The translations under genes were made by a program, and so were the position numbers. A DNA stretch of 64,000 nucleotides from Strigamia acuminata (lineage: Eukaryota > Arthropoda > Chilopoda > Geophilomorpha > Linotaeniidae). Below, piece by piece: positions 28,101-39,575 of the stretch (position 1 is its first letter; each line of letters starts with the position of its first letter). The stretch spans positions 11,966,001 to 12,030,000 of the forward strand of contig OX442316.1 in assembly GCA_949358305.1 (NCBI GenBank), read 5' to 3'. The notes below the pieces were generated by a model that was not told the origin of the DNA, made no database searches, and saw nothing but the letters and a program-made list of their open reading frames with translations.

Positions 28101-29887
28101 ATCCAACAGGTTAACAACCGAGATACAAAATTCTAAGCAATGAGTGATGTTGTCTTTTCTTGCTTTTGGAAACACTATCGTCTTCCCCCAAATACAACGT
28201 CATGACGTTGTATTCGAATATAACGTCATGATGTTGTATTGTGTCTTTTTGTGAAACTTCTCAAAAAAGACTATCAGTAATTGATCATGTAATTTTGTAA
28301 AATAGGAAGCACATCTTGACTTTGTAACTCATTCGTTTCATGATTTTCATGAAAATAAATCAGGGAATTGAAGCACACGGTTGTAAAGACTTCTAACTTT
28401 TAATCTAAGTTCAAGATGGACAGTACCGGTAGTAGCTGAAAACATATTGTTAGCGTAATTTAATGTTATCAATTTGTTTTCAATTCCCGGCATCACACCC
28501 GTAAAAAGCGCACCCAGCAACGCTTTCTGGCATCGTAACCGTCAAAATCGCAGCGCATGACGATCGAAAACAGTCAATGCACTCGAAAAGGCACGTTTTT
28601 GAAAAAACTCGAATACAACGTCATGTATTCGGGGGAAGACAGTAGGCGCACTCTGTAAAGTAATTGAGACTAGTGCTTCTGAAAGTGAAATCCGTGGGCT
28701 GCCGGTCCGTACATAAGTACGTAAGTTTGGCAGCCCACTCTACGCATCCCAATCCCACTCCTAATTCTAATTGTTATTTAGCAGCATTAAGCCTAATATT
28801 AAGCCTACCGGTAATAATGCTAAAATAAAGTCCTAAACTCATCATTAAAAGTAATTTACAGCGTAGTACCAAAATAGTGTTGTTTTATTTTCTGTGTGCA
28901 ACAAGCTTGACAATCGCCATGTTAAATGCACGCACAGAATGTGATGCGCAGTTTGAATTTAGCATCAAAATACCGGGCGCGAACCGTAGTTTCATCAAAA
29001 TTTCACTGTAACTGACTCTAGTATGATATGGGTCCATGACACATTGAGACTAACAAGTAAGATTACTGGCCTTCTACAATACAAATTTTGAAAAGCACTG
29101 ATTTAGACTAGACTAGACTAGACAGCATTTAAAACAACATGTTTAACTGCTTGTCTCAATCTAGTAGTCTACGCACTGCATTTAAACAACAAAACATGTT
29201 TAAACATGACTTTATGAATGCGCCCACACACTTCCAGCACTTGTAAATGAAATAGAATACTTACTAGTAAAATTCAATGTGGTGCACTGGCCAATTAATG
29301 ATTTACTAGTTGAAATTGTTAGTCCATCGACGGTAATATTCTATCAAAAAATGTAAATAATATTATCAATTATAGAATGTCTTCGAAAGCACTATAATTG
29401 TCTAAATGTGACTTACTTTTTTAAAATCAAGTTTTTCTAAAATGATTGACTTATTTTTGTAACTCCAAAATTTGGCGTAGTCAACCATTTCGTCCAACGG
29501 TTTCTCCAATTTCCAAATTTTTAAAGTTGGAGCCACGCAGGCCAATGGATCATAAATGTTGTGCTCCGCAAAAAAATCCACAACGTAGTCACTTTCAGCC
29601 GAACATAGTTGAATGTTAGGAATTCGGACAGTCTGCAATTCGCCAATTTCAATATCAACTGCTGTTGGATATGACAAGTAGTAAAGAAACCTGTCCGCTA
29701 TTTGATAGCAGCAACCTAGTAAGCAAGTGACTACTACGCAAAGCCACATTCCCCGTAAATAAATAGACTGCGAGGAATCAACCAGTACTTCATAATCCGC
29801 TGGTAGTTGATAAATGTCGGTCCGAAAGTTGTTTACAATTTTGCAAATTGTGCGACGAAGCTTTTTACTAATCCAAATGAATGTCAT
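22105..29887 (-). CDS. Twin-module DEG/ENaC (pickpocket-like) channel, copy I
   Basis: Amiloride-type cation channel family, plasma membrane. Exons: 29417-29887, 29265-29340, 28001-28083, 27854-27940, 27296-27399, 26411-27230, 25009-25090, 23090-23187, 22740-22847, 22552-22658, 22105-22486. All junctions are GT-AG and sum to 2418 nt (805 residues), with no internal stop seen. It contains two full channel modules. Module 1 has TM1 near residue 50 (GMWLCVVVTCLLGCCY), a Cys-rich ectodomain and TM2 with pore motif GGNLSLFMGLS. Then come a basic linker of about 45 residues and module 2 with TM1 (LWNVTLILCFALATFMI), FPSLTIC motif, Cys-rich region and TM2 with GNSFGLALGMS. Both GxS selectivity motifs are kept. 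Introns 2, 6 and 7 carry small transposons. The most divergent of the three copies. Confidence 0.88.
24550..24926. mobile_element. TIR miniature transposon (family TACCGTACTGCC), copy 2
   Basis: 377 bp with TA at each edge and inverted ends TACCGTACTGCCTTGAATAA at left and the reverse complement form at right, with internal GCCGG-rich motifs. A second short inverted pair (TACCGTAC ... GTACGGTA) sits inside at about 24714-24742. Lies in intron 7 of channel copy I. Confidence 0.82.
25496..26360. repeat. Probable TIR element with tandem left end
   Basis: The left side has two imperfect tandem copies of a roughly 120-nt block (25496-25611 and 25612-25735) sharing GTTCACACTTGAACCACTTT-like starts and an AACAAAATGGCGAC core. 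The right end at about 26320-26350 is the reverse complement of that start. An internal segment (about 25790-25925) carries GCCGGCGCTTAAAT motifs related to the neighbouring miniature transposons. Intron 6 of copy I; no credible protein. Confidence 0.45.
28176..28644. mobile_element. TIR miniature element with palindromic end
   Basis: 469 bp in intron 2 of copy I. Ends read TATCGTCTTCCCCC on the left and GGGGGAAGACAGTA on the right, so they are inverted with TA at each edge. Both ends continue into AATACAACGTCATG-type sequence. The left end includes a perfect 24-nt palindrome at 28191-28214 centred on a TGACGT-containing core. Confidence 0.65.
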
Positions 29888-31259
29888 TTTTAAAACTTGC
29901 TAACTTACAGTTCATTAACTGATATTTTAAAAGATTTTTTTGACTACACTGCGGCCACTACATTTGTACATAACCAATCTTCTACTCAGTCTGAATAATC
30001 AAATATAGGTCGCAGTTGGCCACTCAACGAGCAAATTACTTATTTGCGTGCAAATTATATTCGTTAAAAGAAGTATTTACTACTCACTGTAATTATATAA
30101 ATTGATTCTACAGTACGTCTCTCGACCTTTCAAATTAAACGAACAGAAATGGCGTGCTTATTCCATGATAATTTACAAGAAGCTATAAAAGCAGTAAATA
30201 CTACACAAAAAACCATCAAGTGCTTATATGAGTGACATTTTATTTCATGTCAGCTTGCAAATTGCAAGCTTAATCAAACGAAAGTTAAGTTGTTTATCAT
30301 TTAATAGATAAGTGAATTATTTATTTGCATGCAGATGGAAATCATTTCTTATCATTTTCTTGTTTCGTGTCATTATCAATTCTTTGGGTCGTTTAGTAAT
30401 TATTCGTACGTAATTAAATTTGATGTTTAAATGAAAATAAAAATAATATTTACATTTTCATTACAAAAAAAAGAGCTTTTGTAACTTATTATTTAACCCA
30501 GAATCCAGTAATGCGTCCTTGGGTTCAAGAAATATTATACGAACCTAGTCTCTAACTTGCTTTTCTAGTTGCAAATAGTTTTCTAACACGAAGTTTCTAC
30601 GGACCTGTTGAAAGTTAGACACCATCGTTGTTGCGAGATTGTCTACATTGCACATGCGCGTGTAAAACTTTTTCCGGTCACATGCTACAGTCTGGTGGTG
30701 ACTCGGAGCATTTCCACAGATTTCGTCTTGAAAATTATTGTATTTCTTTTCCGTAATAACAAATTGATTTCGTCATCAGTTATGTTGAATTGAATTGATT
30801 TTTTCCAGCACATGTCTGTGGTGTTTATGACATCTCCTAAGTTCGCGCTATGTACGCCTACTTTAATTCCTGTTAGACCTTCGAAGCAAGCTCCCGTCTC
30901 CAGAAAACAACCAAATCACAAATAATCTGAACATTATATGATCGGTCATGTGATTATAGATCATTTTTATTGCTAATTAAATACAAGTACAGGTAAAATC
31001 AGAATTTAAGTTATTAAGTATACTAAGAGTTGACAGAGTTCAATTTGTGTTTCAAAGAATTTAATTTATTAAATTGCACAAATGGAATCCCAAAAATAAA
31101 TATGAGAAAGGCTCCGTACAAACAAAAACTTTAATTTATTTTTATTTATTTAGCATTGTACCAGGCGTGATGTCCTCGACAGTCGACCTTACACCTAAAT
31201 CATATTGTCAGTTACAATGGACATTTTGACTCCCACCCACAATGCATAGTTTGAATAAG
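29888..31259. other. Intergenic spacer between channel copies I and II
   Basis: Holds the copy I upstream region and the copy II downstream region. Much of it is recognisably repeated at about 36.36-38.13 kb, upstream of copy III's 3' end, so it belongs to the duplicated unit. No independent gene seen. Confidence 0.6.
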
Positions 31260-34200
31260 CTAAACGCTCCGGACTTTAGTTTGCAACCACATTATTGGAC
31301 GGTTGGAATATCTAAGAAAAGACAAAACACTCATGCCTAAAGCTAGCCCAAAACTATTGCCAATGTGAGCACACAGAGCAACCAGTGAATAGGCTTCGAC
31401 TTCGATTACGTGTTCTACTAGATTAGTAGTCATTAGAAATATTAGAAACGCAAGTGGTTTATCTTCGGGCTGAGCTTGATTGTAGCTATTGGTAAAATAG
31501 ACCATATCCTCGCAAGGTCGAACGCAAGTGCAAGATTTAAGTACATTACTTGTAATATTCATGTATTTTTTGAGAGTTTTCTTTGCTGTTGCAGACGAGG
31601 AACAGTCGGAAACATTCGCTAATATTTCATTTAGAAAAGGCAACCTACAATAATTAATTCGAAAGTCACTACTAAATTTATTCAATATGTTAATAACTTG
31701 CTCCTACTTGCATAATTTAGCTTTTTGAATTTGTTCTAGTAAACAAGTTTTTCTACATTATCTAAAGTCTGAGTTTTTAATACAGGGATTCGTTGGACTA
31801 TTCAGTCTTTTTATCTAAAATCAAAAATTGAAAATTGAATTGAAATCAGTTTTGTAAGAATGTTTAAATGTAAATTTTGTTTTGTGGCTTATCTATCTGT
31901 ATGAAAGTTTAATAAGGAATTCATTTGTAATTTGCGTGTATACTTACAACACTCAAGCGAATATCGGTTGCAGTAATTGTAAATCTAGGCCCATGCAACA
32001 GTGATAACTCATCAAATGTCTCAGGATTAGTAGAATCAACATCACTAATGTACAGCTAAAAAATTCAATCATATTTGTTAGTGTAAACAATTGCAATTCA
32101 GCATTCACAAGTAGAGTATTTATGTTATTTTCGTTTTTATTAATTTACCGGTATTTGTTTTACTAAAATTAAGCATTCCTTACTTTGTATAAAGAATTTG
32201 GACAATATATATAGTTATCATTCTTGATTTCCACAAAGGGTAATATAAACAAAGAAAAGAAACCAGCATATTCTGTTGACTCTGTAAATAATTTAGCTTG
32301 CAAGAAATTACTCCCTGCATCAGAAAAAATTAACTCCTACCAAATAACGCACTCTAAAAAAGTTTAAGTTGGCTCAGGGACAACTAAACAATTTAATAGA
32401 ATGATCTAACTCTGATTGTTGCCTTTACTAAAGTAACAAAATCCTAAAATTGTCTTTTAAGCAAATGTTTAATTGTCGCTGAGCCAACCAAATATTTAGT
32501 TAAAACAATCAATCCGTTTTTATAGATTGCGGGCACAACTGGCTTGAAATGGAACAAGCGCAACATTTTAGTTGGATTTTCGCAAATATTGGGAATACAT
32601 AATCTTCCATTATGTGTCTCTGTTAAGGCGCAAGGGGTCCAGGGCGTCTTGCTTTTTCGACTAGATTTAAACCTAAATTGTCGCGCTTGTCGCTGTAGTG
32701 CCAGCTTTTGCGAGCATCCCGTGTTATCTGTACCGTATTACCCCGCCTATTGCTGCATGCCGTTGGGCATGGGTTCATCATAGTTTTGAAATTGGGGGTA
32801 AAAAATCAATACCGGCATGCCGGTATAGAGCGAAACATGCCGGTATAAGTGAAAAAATTGGTTTTTTGTTTTTTTTGTTTAAAAGAGCCCAGATGATAAA
32901 TTATGTTAAAATTTGGGCCCTTAATTAAGTTTTCTTGATATTCTGAAGATTACTACTAAATTTTGTGGAACCTTTATAGAAATTTCGGCCAATTTCCTAC
33001 GTTTTAGACATCTAAATAGGCGTTTTAAGCATGTTTTGGGCTCAAAATTAAAAAAAAAATTCGTACTCACTTACACCGGCATGCCGTTAAAAACGGGGTT
33101 TATCGGCATGCCGGTAATACTCGCACTACACCGGCATGTGGCAATAAGCGGGGTAATACGGTAGGATCCTAACTTTGCTTGGTTTTAAGTCTACCAAAAA
33201 CTAAACCAGTATTTCACACAAGGATATATTTAAAATTGTATTTACCAAATCTGTAGAGAAGACAGTTTCCGTAAGGAGTTGGTACGTGTGATTGATTTGG
33301 TCGTAAAAATTCAATTTGGATTATCCCCTGCAAATAGTAAATATTTGACAATAAAACCACTGCTTCAAAAACGATCAACAGGGGTAACATGTTATTTTAA
33401 GTAGTCTATTTATATGCTGAAGCGTAACAACCCAATGTATGTACAATTTACAGCGCCCTCGTCCCAATCTAGCCATATTATACGATTAATTTTTTTTTAC
33501 TTTGATGCGGAGAACACATCAACCATTTTGTTCGATTATGAACAATGCCGGAAGAAAGGAAGGGCTAAACTGTCACTGGGCTTGTAACGCTTATGTATGT
33601 GCTTTGGTGCCATTAATCGTGTCTTGTACTCTTGGATGGGCATGCCGCTGTAGAAGAAATGAAATCTCTCTTTTCGTTGCATTATGATGATGTAAACAAT
33701 AAGGTTTTACCTTGACTTGGTTTGCAGTATCAGTGGGAGAAAGCCGTGTACTCTCCCACAACTTTTCCAAAGTCAACTTGTCTGGCAAATATAAATCTAG
33801 TAATTCCACTTCACATCTGGTAATGTTAAGCTTATGTTTACGTATATGTTTCTCCGCACGTTGAATAAATTTTGAGGTTTCACCACAAATAGTTATTGTT
33901 GGAAATGTAATATTGTGTAAAACCTCCAATTGCACAATATTACGAGTAGGATTTTTAAAACAATAAGATGCACGTTCTTGAATCATAAATATTGCCAAAG
34001 TAAGACATAGAAATAGCGTTATGTACCACAAGTAATTGGTCTGGCAATTTTGTAGTATTTTGACTGATTGTTCCAGTTTAGCATTTCTTATTTTAGCTTC
34101 TCTTATGCTGGCTGTGCATATTTTGAAAATCTTAGTTTCCATTCGATCCAGTTTTTTCATCTTTTTTCTTCTGTTTACCCACAAGATGATTTGTTGAAGA

Positions 34201-35816
34201 ATATCAATAATTGCCAGCGTTGACAAACCCATGAATAAACTCAAGTTTCCACCAATATCCGTTAATAAACTGATTTCATCGTAGGCCAATCGCTGAGATA
34301 TGGACACTTCGATTTGATTCAGTGAAATTTTTATGTGAGTATCATCCGATCGAGTGAGAGAAGGCCGAAAAGCGTAGGTGTACTGGCTGCAAGTTGGCAA
34401 GCAATTGCATACGGTGTATACTTTAGGAATCAGGATAGTTTTGAAAACATTGAAATAACTTCTTTTTGCATTTATAAGATCAGAACCATTGCAAGTTGGT
34501 AGTTTAATATTTTGATCTACGAAGGGCAGCCTAAACAAATACCGAGTATTAATGATTTAGATTAATTTATATTTGTTAATTTAATTATTTGCTGCACTGA
34601 ACTGACTTGCATTGAGCTTCAGAGAGTCTCTTGTTCATACAATTTTTGTAACATTTAGTAAATTCTTCATGCGTAACACACGGATGATTGCGTGTGCTAC
34701 TGAAATAGTACTGTTTTGAATACATAAATTAAAATAAAACATTATTGCAAACCATGTTAAATTAGTATTTTAGTATGCCAATATTACTAATCAACTTAAA
34801 AAATATGCTTACTGATTTGAAGATGATTTCCAAATCATAAAAATATCCACTTATTACTGGAATAACAATTGCAAAATCAACTTTGTCCTGTACTGCGATC
34901 TAGACAAATTACGGTAATAAATTTAACATATAACATCCAAAAAAATAATATTACTATTGGCAAAGATGGATTACATCGCTTTGATTTACGTAACTTCATT
35001 AAAAGTTCACCCTTTAATAGTTTCCCTTCTAACTTTCCTGCATAAAAAAATTAAAATTTTACTTAAATTGAATAAAACTGATTACTTTGATTTAAAGAAT
35101 TAAACATTTTAAAATGATTTTGTGATTTAGGTTATATATTGCCTAATCCAAACATTCAATTCGTATACTTAACTGGTTATTTCCACTTTTGTGCACTGAC
35201 CAAAAAGAGATTTATAAAACGATTTTTGTACACCTTTTAAATGAATATTCTACCAAAAAAATAAAAAAATTTATTTTAATTACTTCTAAACATTTATTAA
35301 ACAGCCGAAAAATTTATTAAGTATTAAATCTAGTAATAAATTATTCAAACAACTTACGTTTGTTGTATGAAGTGTATCCAATATGAGGGATTCGTTCTTA
35401 TAATTCCACACTTTCGAGATGTCAACTTCGTCGCTTTCGTCCATATTCCAGATTTTTATAAGTGGAAAATAACAAACTAATGGATCACGGCTTTCCTTAA
35501 ATAAATCAAGTATGTAGTCACTTTCACTTGAACAGACATCAATAATAGGAAATTGGAGCGGCTGCAAACTGTCGATTCGAATGTCAACGGCTGTTGGAGC
35601 TGACACGTAATAAAGAACTCTGTCCGTTATTTGATAGCAGCTACCGAGTAAGCAAACAAATACTACGCAAAACCACAATCCGCGGACGTAAATCGAATGC
35701 TTGGAATCAACCAAAATTTGATAATCATCTGGTAGTTGATGATTATCGGTCCTGAATTTATTCACAATTTTGTAAATTTTATACCGCAGCTTCGTGTCAA
35801 TCCAAATGAATGTCAT
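31260..35816 (-). pseudogene. Twin-module DEG/ENaC channel, copy II, with premature stop
   Basis: Exons: 35358-35816, 35174-35249, 34955-35037, 34813-34899, 34607-34710, 33711-34530, 33246-33327, 32184-32281, 31948-32055, 31708-31814, 31260-31644. They sum to 2409 nt with lengths identical to copy III. All splice sites and frames are intact, and the protein would be 802 residues. Helices fall at about 46-66, 357-387, 435-455 and near the C terminus. Exon 10 carries one in-frame TAA (31758-31760) where copies I and III have a Lys codon (AAA) in the DFRKCRKTC-like motif. As read, the product would keep module 1 and most of the module 2 ectodomain but lose its last Cys-rich part and pore helix. 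It could be a young pseudogene, a truncated channel, or a base error; I favour a recently disabled gene. Confidence 0.72.
32731..33163. mobile_element. TIR miniature transposon (TACCGTATTACCCC ends)
   Basis: 433 bp in intron 7 of copy II. Ends TACCGTATTACCCCGC and its reverse complement, with TA on both sides; internal CCGGCATGCCGG motifs. The matching intron of copy III near 39.88 kb has the same flanks (ATCTG-TA-GGATCCTA) without the insert, which proves a TA target duplication. Confidence 0.88.
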
Positions 35817-36073
35817 TTTTTACACTTCCTAAATTACAGTTCAATAATTTTCTATGATTTTTAAAATGTACATACGATACTGATTTACATTATGAATCTT
35901 CCCCTGGGTCACGGCGCTTTTTGTTAAGCCTCATAAATGAATGCCATTTTACACTTTCAAAATCAGCTTAATAAAAATGATTAATAAAATTTTACGTCGT
36001 GTTAGTTTGAAAGCCAAAACACACTAATAAACAACCTGTAGATTGTAGTTGATCATTTAACAAAACATTTGTA

Positions 36074-36350
36074 TGCTAGGAAGTTGGACAGTCTGCAATT
36101 CGCCAATTTGAAAATCAACTGCTGTTGGATATGACAAGTATTAAAGAAACCTGTCAGCTATTTGATAGCAGCAACCTAGTAAGCACGCAAATTATACGCA
36201 AAGCCTCATTCCCCGGAAATAAATCGACTGCGAGAAATCAACCAGTACTTCATAATCCGCTGGTAGTTAGTTGGTCGATCCGGAAGTTGTTTACAATTTT
36301 GCAAATTGTGCGACGAAGCTTTTTGCTAATCCAAATGAATGTCGCTATAA
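36074..36350 (-). pseudogene. Truncated exon-1 relic of the channel family
   Basis: Closely resembles exon 1 of copy I (29615-29890), including the first membrane helix region, but with small indels and loss of the ATG (upstream AAAATG changed to GCG). Similarity begins abruptly at about 36074 and continues past the start codon into the copy I upstream sequence. It marks one end of the tandem duplication that produced copies II and III. Confidence 0.75.
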
Positions 36351-38126
36351 CTTACAGTTCATTAACTAATATTTTAAAAGATTTTTTTGACCGGACTGCA
36401 ACCACTACATTTGTACATAACCAATCTTCTACTCAGTCTGAATAATCAAATGTACGACGCAGTTGGCCACTCAACGAGCAAACTATTCATTTGCGTGCAA
36501 ATTGTATGTGTTAGAAGAAGTGTTTACTACTCACTGTAATTATATACCGTAAATTAATTCCACAATCTCTCGACATTTTAAATTAAACGAACAAAATTGG
36601 CGAGTTTATTTCGTGATAATTTGCAAACAGCTATAAAAGCAGTAAATACTACACAAAATAACATCAAGGGGCTGTCTATAAATTACGTAACGCAAATTTT
36701 TAGATTTTTAGACCCTCTCCCTCCCCCCTGTAACAGTGTCGTAACAAACCCGCAAACCCTCCTAAGAAATTACGTAATAAAACTGACCACCCACCATCCC
36801 CTAAATTTTGATATCTATAATACAAATTCAGTAATTTTAAATTTCATTTTTCAAATTTACAATTTACAAAACAAAATAATAATAAATTGAAGCATTTAAA
36901 ATAAAATTTTCGAATTTTCAATAATTTTACGTAACATTATTGAAAACTCCCCTCTACATCGTAACAACCTGGAACAAAGTTTGAAACCCCCTCCCTTCCC
37001 CCTAACGTGTTACGTAATATATGGACGGCCCCCAAGTACTTACATGACTGACATTTTATTTCATGACAGCTTGCAAATTGCAAGCTTAATCAAACGAAAG
37101 TTAAGTTGTTGATCATTTAATAGATGCCGTTAAGTGAATTACTTATTTGCATGCAGATGGAATAAATCATTTCTTATCGTTTGCGTGTATCCTTAATTAA
37201 TTTTTGTTTCGTTTTCTTGTTTCGTGTCATTATCAATTGTCATTATTGGGTTTCGTTTAGTAATTATTCGTACGTAATTAAATTTGATGTTTAAATGAAA
37301 ATAAAAATAATATTTACATTTTCATTACCAAAAAAAGAGCTTCTGTAACTTATTATTTAACCCAGATTCCAGTAATTCGTCCTTGGGTTCAGGAAATATA
37401 TTATATGAACCTAGTCTAACCTGCTATTCTAGTTGCAAATAGTTTTCTAACACGATGTTTCTTCGGACCTGTTGAAAGTTGGACACCATCGTTGTTGCGA
37501 GATTATCTACATTGCACATGCGCGGGTAAAACTTTTTCCGGTCACATGCTACAGTCTGGTGATGAGTCGGAACATTCCCACAGAATTCGTCTTGAGAATT
37601 ATTGTATTTTTTTTCCGTAATAACAAATTGATTTCGTCATCAGTTATGTTGAATTGAATTGATTATTTCCAGCACATGTCTGTGGTGTTTGTGACATCTC
37701 CTAAGTTCGCGCTATGTACGCCAACTTTACCGTACTTCCCGTTTGACCTTCGAAGCAAGCTCGTCTCCAGAAAACAACCAATTCACAAATAATCTGAACA
37801 TTATATGATCGGTCATGTGATTATAGATCATTTTTATTGCTAATTACTTACAAGTATATGTGAAATCGGAATTTAAGTTATTAAGTCTCCTAAGAGTTGA
37901 CAGAGTTCAATTTGTGTTTCAAAGAATTTAATTTATTAAATTGCACAAATGGGATCCCAAAAATAAATATGAGAAGGGCTCCGTACAAAGAAAAATTTTA
38001 ATTTATTTTAATTTATTTAACATTGCACCTGGCGTGATGTAGTCGACAGTCGACCCTACACCTAAATCATATTGACAGTTACAAAGGGCATTTTAACTCC
38101 CAACCACAATGCATAGTTTGAATAAG
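36351..38126. other. Intergenic spacer between copies II and III
   Basis: Paralogous to 29888-31259 (shared blocks near 30.0/36.4 kb and 30.6-31.2/37.5-38.1 kb), interrupted by a miniature transposon at 36668-37032. No gene seen. Confidence 0.6.
36668..37032. mobile_element. TIR miniature transposon (GGGGCTGTC ends)
   Basis: 365 bp. Left end GGGGCTGTCTATAAATTACG; right end, read in reverse, GGGGCCGTCCATATATTACG. Flanked by CAA direct repeats (36665-36667 and 37033-37035). The paralogous spacer after copy I (about 30.22 kb, ACCATCAAGTGCTTA) is an empty site with a single CAA. Confidence 0.82.
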
Positions 38127-39543
38127 CTAAACACCCCGAATTCTACTTTGCAACAACATTATTGGACGGTTGGAATATCTAAGAAAAGACAAAACACTCA
38201 TGCCTAAAGCTAGCCCAAAACTATTGCCAATGTGAGCACACAGAGCAACCAGTGAATAGTCTTCGACTTCGATTACGTGTTCTACTAGATTAGTAGTCAT
38301 TAGAAATATTAGAAACGCAAGTGGTTGATCTTCGGGCGAAACTAGATTGTAGCTATTGGTAGAATAGACCATATCCTCGCAAGGTCGAATGCAAGTGCAA
38401 GATTTAGGTACATTACTTGTAATATTCATGTATTTCTTGAGAGTTTCCTTTGCTGTTGCAGACGAGGTACAGTCTGAAACATTCGCTAATATTTCTTTTA
38501 GAAATGGCAACCTATAATAATTAATTTGAAAGTCACTACTAAATATTTTCAATACGTTAATAACTTGCTCCTACTTGCATAATTTAGCTTTTAGAATTTG
38601 TTCTACTAAGCAAGTTTTTCTACATTTTCTAAAGTCTGAGTTGTCAATACAGGGATTCGTTGGACTATTCAATCTTTTTAACTAAAATCAAAAATTGAAA
38701 ATTGAATTGATATCACTTTTGTAAGAATATGCAAATGTAAAGTTTGTTTTGTAGCTTATCTATCTGTATGAAAGTTCAATAAGGAATTTATTTGTAATTT
38801 GGGTGTATACTTACAACACTCAAGCGAATATCGGTTGCAGTAATTGTAAATCTAGGCCCATGCAACAGCGATAACTCATCAAATGTCTCAGGATTAGTAG
38901 AATCAACATCACTAATGTACAGCTAAAAAGTTCAATCATATTTGTTAGTGTAAACAATTGCAATGCAGCATTCACAAGTAGAGTAGGTATTTATGTTCTT
39001 TTGATTTTTATTTGTTTATTTCTTTTACTAAAATTAAGCATTGCTTACTTTGTATAAAGAATTTGGACAATATATATAGTTATCATTCTTGAATTCCAAA
39101 AAGGGTAATATAAACAAAGAAAAGAAACCAGCATATTCTGTTGACTCTGTAAATTAAATTTACTACAATATAAAATAAAATATTTGATGTCTTATAGCTC
39201 ATACTATATCCTACAAACAATTTAGCTCGCAAGAAACTACTAATATCACTTTGTCTCCCTGCATCAGAAGAAATTAACTCCTACCAAATAAAGCACTCTA
39301 AATTTTTTTTAGTTGGCTCAGAGACAACTAAACAATTTAGTAGAATAATCTTTTTACTCCTATGAGTCCTATGTACCGTACTGCCTCATTTAAACGCCCG
39401 GGTTCATTCAAACGCCGGGCCCGAATAAATGCCGGGGGTTCGGCGGAGTTTATTGCACCGCGCGCCGCCCCGAACCGACTTTACCGGGAGGGGGGCCGGC
39501 CCAAAAAAAAGGGCGTTTAAATGAGGCAGTACGGTAGTGCGCA

Positions 39544-39575
<32 letters not shown>

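Noticed and set aside
22105-35816. Treating each channel locus as two separate genes (module 1 and module 2)
   Set aside because: No stop codon, polyadenylation signal or promoter-like break separates the modules; the exon is open through the linker in all three copies.
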